From assembly GCF_036226445.1 (NCBI RefSeq), contig NZ_CP108474.1, forward strand, positions 806,001-870,000: a DNA stretch of 64,000 nt, written 5' to 3'. The DNA is from Streptomyces sp. NBC_01255 (GTDB taxonomy: Bacteria > Actinomycetota > Actinomycetes > Streptomycetales > Streptomycetaceae). Of the stretch, positions 26,513 through 34,374 are shown piece after piece (within the stretch, counting starts at the first letter, position 1; each line of letters starts with the position of its first letter). The position numbers were made by a program, and so were the translations under genes. The notes under the pieces were generated by a model. That model was given only the letters and a program-made list of their open reading frames with translations. It searched no databases and was not told where the DNA came from.

Positions 26513-27862
26513 ATGACCGACCCGATGACGGCACGCGAGGCGCTCGCGCTCGTCACCGACGACTTCACCGAACTCCCCTTCTCCGAGGGACCCATGGACG
26601 GGGACGGGCCGATCGGCTGGCCCGGCTACTCCGCCGCGCACGGCCGCGCCGCGGCCCGTTCCGGCGAGACCGAGTCGGTGATCTGCGGTACGGGCACGAT
26701 CGGCGGCGTGCACGTGGTGCTGCTCTCCTTCGAGTTCCGCTTCCTCGGCGGTTCCATCGGCGAGCGGACCGGCGCCCGCGCCTCCGCCGCGCACCGGCTC
26801 GCCCGCGCCCGGCGGCTGCCCGTGGTCGTCCTTCCGGCCACCGGCGGGAGCCGGATGCACGAGGGCATGCGCGCTCTCCTCCAACTCCAGGTGATGGCCC
26901 GCGAGTCGGCGCTCACCCGGGCCGCCGGGCTGGCGCAGATCGCGGTCCTGCGGGACCCGACGACCGGAGGCGGCTGGGCCACCCTCGGAGCCGGCTCCGA
27001 TGTCGTCCTCGCCCTGCCGGGCGCCCAGGTCGGCTTCGCGGGCTCGCGCGTACGCCCGCAGGACGCCGACCCCGGCGCCTACACGGCGGAGGCCCAGCTC
27101 GCCCACGGCCACATCGACGCCGTCGTACCGCCCGGGGAGCTGCGCGCCGCGCTCGGCCGCTGGCTCACCCTCCTCACGCACCCCGCCGAGGGCCCGGTCG
27201 CTCCCCCGCACGCCCTGGGCACCGGCGCCGTGTCACCCGCCGAGACGGGCCACGAGGCCGTGGCCCGCGCCCGGCACCCCGACAGGCCCCGGGCGCCCGC
27301 CTACCTCGACGCCCACTTCACGCGGCGCGCCGAGATCTCCGGCGACCGCTGCGGAGGCACCGACCCCGGCATGCTCTGCGGCTTCGGGCAGCTGCCGGAC
27401 GGCCGCACCGTCGCCTACGCCGCCCAGTGCGGCACCGCCACCCGGCCCGCCGGTTTCCGTACCGCGACCCGGCTCGTCCACCTCGCCGACCGCCTCGGGA
27501 TCCCGGTCCTCACCCTCGTCGACACCCCCGGCGCCGCCAACGACCCCGAGGCCGAACGGGACGGCGCGGGCCCGGCCATCGCCGCCCTCTTCGAAGCCGT
27601 CGCCACCGCCCGGGTCCCGCTCACCTCGCTCCTCGTCGGGGAAGGCGGCTCGGGCGGCGCGCTCGCCCTCGCCGCCCCCGACCACACCTGGGCCACCCCG
27701 GACAGCTACTTCTCCGTCATCGCCCCGGAGCTCGCCGCGGCCATCCTCAAGCGGACACCCGAGGAAGCGGCGACCACCGCCGACCGGCTCCGTCTGCGCC
27801 CGCAGGACCTCCTCGCCCTCGGCGTCATCCGAGGCATCGTCGACGGCACCGCTCACGGCTGA
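26513..27862 (+). CDS. Fused acetyl-CoA carboxylase carboxyltransferase (beta+alpha)
   Basis: 449-residue crotonase-fold carboxyltransferase with both halves in one chain. The first half resembles AccD (SFEFRFLGGSIGERTG; PATGGSRMHEG), the second AccA (PVLTLVDTPGA; GEGGSGGALALAAPD). It would transfer CO2 from carboxybiotin to an acyl-CoA. No zinc-finger at the AccD N-terminus and no biotin carboxylase/BCCP gene adjacent, so it must work with partners elsewhere. Shorter than the 520-residue PccB/AccB type. ATG 26513 has GAGG six bases upstream. Transcribed after its own promoter. Confidence 0.85.
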   Translation: MTDPMTAREALALVTDDFTELPFSEGPMDGDGPIGWPGYSAAHGRAAARSGETESVICGTGTIGGVHVVLLSFEFRFLGGSIGERTGARASAAHRLARARRLPVVVLPATGGSRMHEGMRALLQLQVMARESALTRAAGLAQIAVLRDPTTGGGWATLGAGSDVVLALPGAQVGFAGSRVRPQDADPGAYTAEAQLAHGHIDAVVPPGELRAALGRWLTLLTHPAEGPVAPPHALGTGAVSPAETGHEAVARARHPDRPRAPAYLDAHFTRRAEISGDRCGGTDPGMLCGFGQLPDGRTVAYAAQCGTATRPAGFRTATRLVHLADRLGIPVLTLVDTPGAANDPEAERDGAGPAIAALFEAVATARVPLTSLLVGEGGSGGALALAAPDHTWATPDSYFSVIAPELAAAILKRTPEEAATTADRLRLRPQDLLALGVIRGIVDGTAHG

Positions 27863-27962
27863 GGCGGTTGTGCTTAAATCGGATCCGTGGCGCGTGGCGC
27901 CGGCCAAAGAGCAGTGGGCCGGCCGGACGTCGGGCGACCACCTTTCCGTCGGAGGACCTCCT

Positions 27963-27992
27963 ATGAGTCCGCTCCGTACAGACCACGCCTGA
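27963..27992 (+). other. Possible 9-codon leader ORF and attenuator-like hairpin
   Basis: In the 261-bp gap before the DUF385-hemerythrin gene, GGAGG (27951-27955) sits 7 bases before ATG 27963, which opens a 9-residue frame MSPLRTDHA and TGA. Four bases after the stop, GGTG-CTCGCGCG (27997-28008) pairs with 28020-28032 in a 12-bp stem with one bulged G. This is the architecture of a leader-peptide attenuator, or the hairpin may just terminate the carboxyltransferase transcript. Not recognised as a known leader. Confidence 0.35.
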
Positions 27993-28123
27993 CCGAGGTG
28001 CTCGCGCGCGCGTCATTCCCGCGCGAGGCACCCGTGCGTTCCCACCCGTGACCGACCGCCATCAGCGCGCGCTCTCACGGCACACCCAGGGCCATCGCGC
28101 CCCTCACGGAGATCCGCATCATC

Positions 28124-29035
28124 ATGCCCACATCGTTCAACCAGTCCGTCATCGACGAGTTCCGCGCGAACAGCGGGACGGTCGGAGGCTACTTCGAGGG
28201 CAGCGACCTGCTGCTCCTGACCACCACCGGAGCGAAGTCCGGTACGGAGCGCACCGTGCCCCTCGGGTACGTGCGCCACGACGATCTCCTGATGATCGTC
28301 GGATCGAACCTCGGGTCCGAGCGGCACCCCGACTGGTTCCACAACCTGCTGGCCCACCCGCTCGTGCGGGTGGAGGTCGGCGCCGAGGAATTCGAGGCGA
28401 TCGCCGTACCCGCCGAAGGCGAGCGCCGGGACCGGCTGTTCGCACACGTGGTGAAAGCGGAGCCCGGCTACGGCGAGTACCAGGAGAACACCGCGCGCGT
28501 CCTGCCGGTCGTGGTCCTGGAGCCCGCCACGACCTCGGAGGACGAGGGACCCGTCGAGGTCACGAACCTCGCCGACAAGCTCATGGAGGTCCACGTCTGG
28601 CTCCGCGGCCAGTTGGGACGCGTACGGGACGAGGTCGACGCGCACTTCGCCGTGCGCGCGGCGCACCGGTTCCCGGGCGAGCCGCCGGCGCCGGGTCTCG
28701 GGCTCCAGATCCGGCAGCGGTGTCTCGCGTTCTGCCAGTCGCTGGAGTTCCACCACGTGAGCGAGGACGCGCATCTGTTCCCCGGCCTTGAGGCCCATCA
28801 CCCGCACCTCGGCGAGGTCTTCGAGCGCCTCCGCGTCGAACACCGCACGGTCGCCCGCCTCCAGCGGGAGCTGAGCGGACACCTCGCCGACATCACCGGC
28901 GCGGACCCCGAGCGGTTCCGTGCCGAACTGGAGCGGATGTCGACGGAGCTCACGGCGCACCTGGACTACGAGGAGGAAGCGCTGCTGCCGTTGCTCGCTG
29001 AGATCCCCTTCCCACCCGTCCGCCCCACTCCATGA
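28124..29035 (+). CDS. DUF385/Ddn-type nitroreductase-fold protein fused to hemerythrin domain
   Basis: 303 residues. Residues 1-145 match the F420-dependent deazaflavin reductase family (LLLTTTGAKSGTERTVPLGY; SERHPDWFHNLLAHPLVRVEVG in part). Residues about 155-300 are a hemerythrin-like four-helix bundle with iron-ligand His/Glu pattern (EVHVWLR, FCQSLEFHHVSEDAHLFP, HLDYEEEALLP). The fusion links an F420-type redox domain to a di-iron, O2- or NO-sensing domain. ATG 28124; upstream GGAGATCC. Confidence 0.85.
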   Translation: MPTSFNQSVIDEFRANSGTVGGYFEGSDLLLLTTTGAKSGTERTVPLGYVRHDDLLMIVGSNLGSERHPDWFHNLLAHPLVRVEVGAEEFEAIAVPAEGERRDRLFAHVVKAEPGYGEYQENTARVLPVVVLEPATTSEDEGPVEVTNLADKLMEVHVWLRGQLGRVRDEVDAHFAVRAAHRFPGEPPAPGLGLQIRQRCLAFCQSLEFHHVSEDAHLFPGLEAHHPHLGEVFERLRVEHRTVARLQRELSGHLADITGADPERFRAELERMSTELTAHLDYEEEALLPLLAEIPFPPVRPTP

Positions 29036-29131
29036 TCCCTATCGGGTGAACGGCGGGCGCGTGCCCGGCACATCGGGCGCCGGGGGCACGACGATGAAAC
29101 GGACACTTCCCCCTGAGGAAAGGCCGCCACC

Positions 29132-29722
29132 GTGCGCCGTGCCCTGATCGTCGTCGATGTACAGAAGGACTTCTGCGAGGGCGGCAACGTCCCCGTGAAG
29201 GGCGGGGCCAACCGGGCCGTCGCCATCGCCGAGCTGATCCGGGGCGCCGACGGCCGGTACGCGCACGTCGTCGCGACCCGGGACCACCACGTCGACCCCG
29301 GCGGCCACTTCTCGGACGAGCCGGACTTCGAGAACTCGTTCCCGGTGCACTGCGTCGTCGGCACCGAAGGGGGCGAGTTCCACCCGGACTTCGAGCCGGT
29401 CGTGACCTCCGGGGCCGTGGACGAGGTCTTCTTCAAGGGCGCCCACTCCGCCTCGAAGAGCGGTTTCGAGGGCGCGACCGAGAGCGGCACGCCCCTCGGG
29501 GAGTGGCTGCGCGCCCGTGAGGTCGGCGGCGTCGACGTCGTCGGGATCGCCACGGACCACTGTGTGAAGGCCACCGCGCTGGACGGCGTCCGGGCCGGCT
29601 TCGACGTGCACGTCCTGCTCGACTACACGGCCGGCGTCGCCTCCGACACCACCGGCGCAGCCCTCGACGAACTGCGCGCGGCGGGCGTCGGACTCAGCGG
29701 CGAGCCGGTGGTCCTCGCCTGA
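29132..29722 (+). CDS. pncA: Nicotinamidase / isochorismatase-family amidase
   Basis: 196-residue cysteine hydrolase: Asp in VVDVQKDFCEGG, Lys in VFFKGAHS and nucleophile Cys in GIATDHCVKATA complete the catalytic triad. Length and the metal-ligand region (ATRDHHVDPGGHFS) fit nicotinamidase/pyrazinamidase, which converts nicotinamide to nicotinate for NAD salvage. GTG start 29132. The gap 29036-29131 before it contains no gene. Single gene. Confidence 0.9.
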   Translation: MRRALIVVDVQKDFCEGGNVPVKGGANRAVAIAELIRGADGRYAHVVATRDHHVDPGGHFSDEPDFENSFPVHCVVGTEGGEFHPDFEPVVTSGAVDEVFFKGAHSASKSGFEGATESGTPLGEWLRAREVGGVDVVGIATDHCVKATALDGVRAGFDVHVLLDYTAGVASDTTGAALDELRAAGVGLSGEPVVLA

Positions 29723-29869
29723 CGGACCGCCGGGTGCCGGAGCGGTCTTTCCCGAGTCTTGTCCGGGCTCTTGCCGTCCCCTGTACGGGCGTTAAACCGT
29801 CCGCCGCGAGAGTGGCAGCACCCGAACCGGTCAGCGTTCGGGAGACGTTCACTCGCCGCAGGAGCCCCG

Positions 29870-30379
29870 ATGACGCCCACGTCCCGTATCCGCGCCGCCC
29901 TTGCCGCCTCGCTCGCCGTGGCGACGCTCGGCACCTTCGCCGCCGGGGTCGGGGTGGCAGGGGAGAAGGACGGCCGGCAGCACGGCCGAGCCGGCGAACG
30001 GGAGATCGCCGCGCTCTTCGACCAGTGGAACGCGGCGCTGCTGACCGGCGACCCGAAGGAGGTCACCGCCCGGTACGCCGAGGACGCCGTGCTGCTGCCG
30101 ACCGCCTCTCCCCGGATCCGTACCGACCACGCGGAGATAGCCGACTACTTCGCGCACTTCCTCCAGAAGAAGCCGCGCGGCGAGAAGCTCCGCTCCGTGA
30201 TACACGTCCTGGACCGGAACTCGGCGCTCGACGCCGGTCTCTACCGCTTCCACCTCACCGACCCGAAGACCGGCGTCACCAAGGCCGTCGACGCCCGCTA
30301 CACGTACCAGTACGAGAAGCGCGACGGCCGGTGGCTGATCGTCAACCACCACTCCTCGGTGCTCCCGGCCGAGGGCTGA
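29870..30379 (+). CDS. Secreted SnoaL/SgcJ-like NTF2-fold protein
   Basis: 169 residues: signal peptide to about residue 31 (ALAASLAVATLGTFAAGVGVAG), then an NTF2-like SgcJ/EcaC fold (IAALFDQWNAALLTGDPKEV; VLLPTASP; RDGRWLIVNHHSS at the end). Function unknown; related proteins include CaMKII-association-type domains. ATG 29870 follows GCAGGAG. Its last 38 bp overlap, in antisense, the 3' end of the histidine kinase gene. Upstream 146 bp carry a promoter region but no gene. Confidence 0.85.
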   Translation: MTPTSRIRAALAASLAVATLGTFAAGVGVAGEKDGRQHGRAGEREIAALFDQWNAALLTGDPKEVTARYAEDAVLLPTASPRIRTDHAEIADYFAHFLQKKPRGEKLRSVIHVLDRNSALDAGLYRFHLTDPKTGVTKAVDARYTYQYEKRDGRWLIVNHHSSVLPAEG

Positions 30380-31793
30380 TCCGCCGGGGGCCCTCGGCTG
30401 CCGTCCGCAGGCCGATCCGTACGCACAGGCCGCCGCCGGGCGCGTCCCGCAGGGCGACCCGGCCGCCGTCGTCCGTCACCAGCTGCTTGACGATGGCCAG
30501 GCCAAGACCGGAGCCCGTGCGGCCGGTCAGGCCCTGGCCGCGCCAGAACCGGTCGAAGGCGCGGGCCTGTTCGGCGGCGGACATGCCGGGGCCCTGGTCG
30601 AGGACCTCCAGGACCGCTTCCTCCGGGCCGCACGTCTCCACCCGTACGGTGATCGTGCCCCGGTCCGGGGAGACCTCCAGGGCGTTGGAGAGGATGTTGT
30701 CGAGGACCTGGTCGAGGTTGCCGGGCCCGGCGAGCACCCGGGGTCCGTCGTCGGCCGTCCCGGTGAGGACGATCGTCACCCCGCGCTCGTCGCCGGCGGG
30801 CCGCCACACGCTCAGCCGGTCCTCGACGAGCTCGCGCAGGGCGAGCGGTTCGGGCGCGGCCACCTTCGCCTCGGCGCGGGCCAGCACGAGCAGGCCGCTG
30901 ACCAGCCGGCTCATGCGGACCACCTCGGCGGTCGCCTGGTCGACGTCCTCCCGGACGAACTCGTCGTCGACCCCGTCCGCGATGTTGTCGAGCGCGAGCC
31001 GCAGCGCCGTCAGCGGGGTACGGAGCTGGTGCGAGGCGTCCGCGACGAAGATGCGCTGCGAGGCCACGAGGGTGTCGAGGCGCTCGGCGCCCTGGTTGAG
31101 CGTCCGGGCCAGGGTCCGCGTCTCCTGCGGTCCCGTGACCGGTGACCGGGCCGTCAGGTCGCCGTCCCCGAACCGGCTCGCCATGTCGTTGAGCTGGCGC
31201 AGCGGTTTGGTCAGGAGCCGGGCCACGACGGCGCCGAGCCCGGCCGCGATCGCGAGCACGCCGACCGCGAGGATCGCCCGGAAACCCCAGATCCGCCACA
31301 GCCGGTCCGTCAGGTCGGCGGTCGCGTACCGGATGCGCACGGCGCCCACGATCCGCTGCTCCTCCCCCGCCGGCCCCCGCGCCGCGTGCCGGCCCTCGTA
31401 CACCGGGACGGTGAGCACCAGCTCCGGCCCCCAGACGAGCCGCGAGCCCCAGTCGACGGTGGTCACCCCGCGCCGCAGGGCCTCGCCGATCGCCGGGTCG
31501 TCCGGTCGCGCGGGCAGGGGCAGCGGCGGCACCGCGTTCCTGCCGTCGGCCGCCACCACCTCGACCGTGCCCGGTGTCTCGTCCGCGTACGCCCCCGCCA
31601 TGCGGGCGAGTGCCTGCCGGGCGGGCTCGTCGCCGTCGCCGAGCAGCAGCGCCATCGTGGTCGCCTCGCGCCGTACGGACTCCTCGGTGTCGCCGCGGAG
31701 TTGGGCGGTGAGCGTGAAGGCGACGGGAACGGTGAACGCGGCGAGCGCGACGGCGACGAGCGCGACGTAGCTGACGATCAGCCGCTTGATCAC
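30342..31793 (-). CDS. Sensor histidine kinase
   Basis: 483-residue membrane kinase. Helices at about 5-27 and 170-192 bracket an extracellular sensor domain of about 140 residues. HAMP about 193-245, DHp with phosphorylated His about 255 in DASHQLRTPL, ATPase domain with NILSNAL, LDQGPGMS and GSGLGLAIVKQL. GTG 31793 overlaps the response regulator stop (GTGA), giving a coupled two-component system. The ligand is unknown. Antisense overlap with the gene at 29870-30379. Confidence 0.9.
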   Translation of the reverse strand: MIKRLIVSYVALVAVALAAFTVPVAFTLTAQLRGDTEESVRREATTMALLLGDGDEPARQALARMAGAYADETPGTVEVVAADGRNAVPPLPLPARPDDPAIGEALRRGVTTVDWGSRLVWGPELVLTVPVYEGRHAARGPAGEEQRIVGAVRIRYATADLTDRLWRIWGFRAILAVGVLAIAAGLGAVVARLLTKPLRQLNDMASRFGDGDLTARSPVTGPQETRTLARTLNQGAERLDTLVASQRIFVADASHQLRTPLTALRLALDNIADGVDDEFVREDVDQATAEVVRMSRLVSGLLVLARAEAKVAAPEPLALRELVEDRLSVWRPAGDERGVTIVLTGTADDGPRVLAGPGNLDQVLDNILSNALEVSPDRGTITVRVETCGPEEAVLEVLDQGPGMSAAEQARAFDRFWRGQGLTGRTGSGLGLAIVKQLVTDDGGRVALRDAPGGGLCVRIGLRTAAEGPRRISPRPGAPRSGG

Positions 31794-32497
31794 GTGTGCC
31801 CCGCCGGGCTCGCGGGCCCGTCATGTGTCAGGTCCGGCGCGACGATCAGCCGGAACCCCACCCCGCGCACCGCCTCGATGGCCACCGCTCCGGCCAACTT
31901 CCGCCGCAGCGCCGCCACATGGACGTCCAGCGTCTTGGTCGGGCCGAACCAGTTGGCGTCCCAGACGGCTTCCATGATCTGTTCGCGGGACATCAGCGCG
32001 CCCGGCTCCTCCGTGAGGAAGGCGAGGAGGTCGTACTCCTTCGGCGTCAGCGCGACCTCCGCTCCGTCCAGCCGCACCCGCCCGGACTTGCGGTCGACAC
32101 TCAGCCGCGTGCCGTAACTCTGCGGCCCCGAGGGCCGGTTCTCGGGGCGTGCCCGCCGGAGCACGGCCCGGATCCGGGCGATCACCTCGCGCACCCCGAA
32201 GGGCTTGGACACGTAGTCGTCGGCCCCGATCTCCAGGCCGACCACCCGGTCCGTCTCGTCGCTGCGCGCGCTGATCACGATGATCGGCACGTCCCCCCGG
32301 AGCCGCAGCGCCCGGCAGACGTCCAGACCGTCGGTGTCGGGCAGGCCGAGATCGAGGAGGACGAGGTCGTACGGGGTGGTGACGGCGAGCCCCGCGGCTC
32401 CGGTGGTCACCCACTCCACCTCGAACCCGTAGCGCAGCAGCCCGCGCCGCAGGGACTCCGCGATCGGCTCGTCGTCTTCCACCAGCAGTACACGCAC
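31790..32497 (-). CDS. OmpR/PhoB-family response regulator
   Basis: 235 residues: receiver domain (LLVEDDEPIAE, phospho-acceptor Asp 49 in LLDLGLPD, Lys in SKPFG) and C-terminal winged helix (LTPKEYDLLAFL; TLDVHVAALRRKL). Partner of the kinase at 30342-31793. GTG 32497 opens the conserved VRVLLVEDD; AGGG is upstream. Target genes unknown. Confidence 0.92.
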   Translation of the reverse strand: MRVLLVEDDEPIAESLRRGLLRYGFEVEWVTTGAAGLAVTTPYDLVLLDLGLPDTDGLDVCRALRLRGDVPIIVISARSDETDRVVGLEIGADDYVSKPFGVREVIARIRAVLRRARPENRPSGPQSYGTRLSVDRKSGRVRLDGAEVALTPKEYDLLAFLTEEPGALMSREQIMEAVWDANWFGPTKTLDVHVAALRRKLAGAVAIEAVRGVGFRLIVAPDLTHDGPASPAGHT

Positions 32498-32531
32498 ACA
32501 CGAGACCCTAGTTCGTGTACCGCACGTCAGT

Positions 32532-33017
32532 TCACCAGTAGCGGCGCATGATCTCGTCGGCCCACGCGGGCTGGGTGGTCGGCCCCTGGGGGCCGAACTC
32601 GGCCATGTACGGCTTGATGTCGAGTACCGGCGTGCCGTCGACGGCGTCCAGGCCCCGCACATGGAGGTCCAGGCCGTCGGTACGGATCAGCCGGCAGCGC
32701 GAGACGCCGAGGCGGTTGGGGCGGTTCTTGCCGCGCTGGGCGAAGATCCCGACGAGCGGCCACTCCGTGTTGCCGCGCGGGTGACGGGCCCCGGTCTCGA
32801 CCGCGTCCGGCTTCACGCGGTCGAAGTGGTAGACGACCTCCAGGTGCGAGAAGGCGTCGAGACCGGCCAGCGCCTCGGGGCCGAAGGCCTCCGCGTCCAG
32901 CCGGATCACCGACTCGACGTCGCCCCACTCGTCGTCGCGCACCTGGTCCCGCCCGCCGACGACGCGCCCCACCGGGCACGAGACGACCGTCCCCGCGGCG
33001 CTCTGCTCCTGTGCCAT
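32532..33017 (-). CDS. trmO: tRNA m6t6A37 methyltransferase TrmO-like
   Basis: 161-residue TsaA/YaeB (TrmO) protein, which methylates t6A37 of threonine tRNA using SAM. Seen: FSHLEVVYHFDRV, WPLVGIFAQRGKNRPNRLGVSRC (shown in part: RGKNRPNRLG core) and LDVRGLDAVDGTPVLDIKPY-like region. Length is that of the single beta-barrel domain, without the C-terminal extension of E. coli TrmO. ATG 33017 has GAGGAATC upstream. Confidence 0.85.
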   Translation of the reverse strand: MAQEQSAAGTVVSCPVGRVVGGRDQVRDDEWGDVESVIRLDAEAFGPEALAGLDAFSHLEVVYHFDRVKPDAVETGARHPRGNTEWPLVGIFAQRGKNRPNRLGVSRCRLIRTDGLDLHVRGLDAVDGTPVLDIKPYMAEFGPQGPTTQPAWADEIMRRYW

Positions 33018-33110
33018 GTGATTCCTCGCTCCTCGCCCGTGGGACGGCCCTCGTCCGTACGTGATCATGACGACCGTACTCCCGTAGGCGACGGGCTGTG
33101 CGGACGACCG

Positions 33111-33506
33111 TCAGATCCCCGGCCCGTACCCCGGATCGGGGCCCTGCTGCGGATGCCAGACCGTGTCGAGGCCCCAGAGCCCGAGCGCGGCGACGGCGAG
33201 GCAGACGAGCGCCGCCGCCCACGGCCGCAGGCGCCGGGTGGCCGCCGCCCAGGTCAGGGGCGGGACGGCGAAACCGGCGAGGAGGATCAGCGGCAGTTCG
33301 ACGAGGACCGTGCTCCAGTCGGTGTCCTGGCCCTCGAAGCCGCCGTCGTAGCTGTACTCGGCCCGGGGCACCGCGTAGGCCGCCGCGACCAGGACGCCGG
33401 CGAGGGCGAGGAGACAACCGAGGCTGTTCAGCACCCGCTCGTCGCGCTCGTCCGTTTCGTCGGCCTCATCGCTCTCGGGGCTCTGCGCCCGGTCCCCACC
33501 GCTCAT
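33111..33506 (-). CDS. Small membrane protein of unknown function
   Basis: 131 residues. Acidic N-terminal tail (ESDEADETDERDER) then three hydrophobic helices (LGCLLALAGVLVAAAYAVP; VLVELPLILLAGFAVPPL; WAAALVCLAVAALGLWGL). No family recognised. ATG 33506 has a poor ribosome binding site. It ends just before trmO, 94 bp away, and may be in one unit with it. Confidence 0.6.
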   Translation of the reverse strand: MSGGDRAQSPESDEADETDERDERVLNSLGCLLALAGVLVAAAYAVPRAEYSYDGGFEGQDTDWSTVLVELPLILLAGFAVPPLTWAAATRRLRPWAAALVCLAVAALGLWGLDTVWHPQQGPDPGYGPGI

Positions 33507-33652
33507 GTCGGGTACGGACGCCGACCGCCGCCGCGCGGTTCCCCACCCCGGCCCGGACGCCGATCGACTCCACATGGCGGTCCGGGGCACCGGCGAGCAG
33601 GGACCCCCGACGCCCGTGAATTCCCGGTGAAGAGACCACCCGCCGGGGCGTG

Positions 33653-34324
33653 TTACCGGGTCAGGACGATCGCCGTGATCACCAGTCCGCCCCGGGCGAG
33701 CCAGCGCCCGGTGAAGTGCTCCCGCGGGGCGCCGTCGACCGTCGGCCCGGGTACGAGCAGCCGCGCGTCGAAGGTGCCCGCGCGGCCGTTCCCGTCGTCC
33801 GGGGTGAACTCGACCACCGCCTCGTCGAAGTCCAGCTCGCGCCCGGTCAGCGGGTACCAGGTCTTGAAGACGCTCTCCTTGGCGCTGAAGAGGAGCTTCT
33901 CCCAGGAGACCGCCGGGTCCCCGGCCTCCAGGGAGGCCAGGTGACGGCGTTCCTCGGGCAGGGACACCACCCCGAGGACGCCGTCCGGGAGGGGCTCGGC
34001 CGGCTCGGCGTCTATGCCGAGCGACACGACGTCCGTCGACCGGGCCACCGCGGCGGCCCGGTAGCCCTCGCAGTGGGTCATGCTTCCGGCGATGCCCGCC
34101 GGCCACCGCGGCTCCCCGCGCGGGCCCGGTGTCAGGGGACCCGCAGGCACCCCGAACCGGCCCAGCGCGAGCCGCGCGCAGAGCCGGACGGTGGCGAACT
34201 CCTGCCGCCGCTTCTCGACCGATCTGGCGACGAGCGCCGTCTCCTCGGGGAAGAGCGTGACCTGTTCGGAGTCGTCGAGGCGCCACTCCGTGGCGACCGA
34301 CCCGGGCACGAGCTCGCCGATCAT
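33653..34324 (-). CDS. 4'-phosphopantetheinyl transferase (EntD type)
   Basis: 223 residues; PPTase motifs GSMTHCEGYRAAAVA, GIDAEPAEPLPDG and KLLFSAKESVFKTWYP (Mg-binding Asp/Glu and catalytic Lys). EntD-type enzymes move phosphopantetheine from CoA to carrier-protein Ser of NRPS/PKS systems. ATG 34324 after GGAGGG. A second, Sfp-like PPTase lies in the cluster at 43 kb. Confidence 0.9.
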   Translation of the reverse strand: MIGELVPGSVATEWRLDDSEQVTLFPEETALVARSVEKRRQEFATVRLCARLALGRFGVPAGPLTPGPRGEPRWPAGIAGSMTHCEGYRAAAVARSTDVVSLGIDAEPAEPLPDGVLGVVSLPEERRHLASLEAGDPAVSWEKLLFSAKESVFKTWYPLTGRELDFDEAVVEFTPDDGNGRAGTFDARLLVPGPTVDGAPREHFTGRWLARGGLVITAIVLTR

Positions 34325-34374
34325 GGTGTTCCCTCCGCGTACGGGGTGATCACTGGTGGTGACGGGCCGGACCG

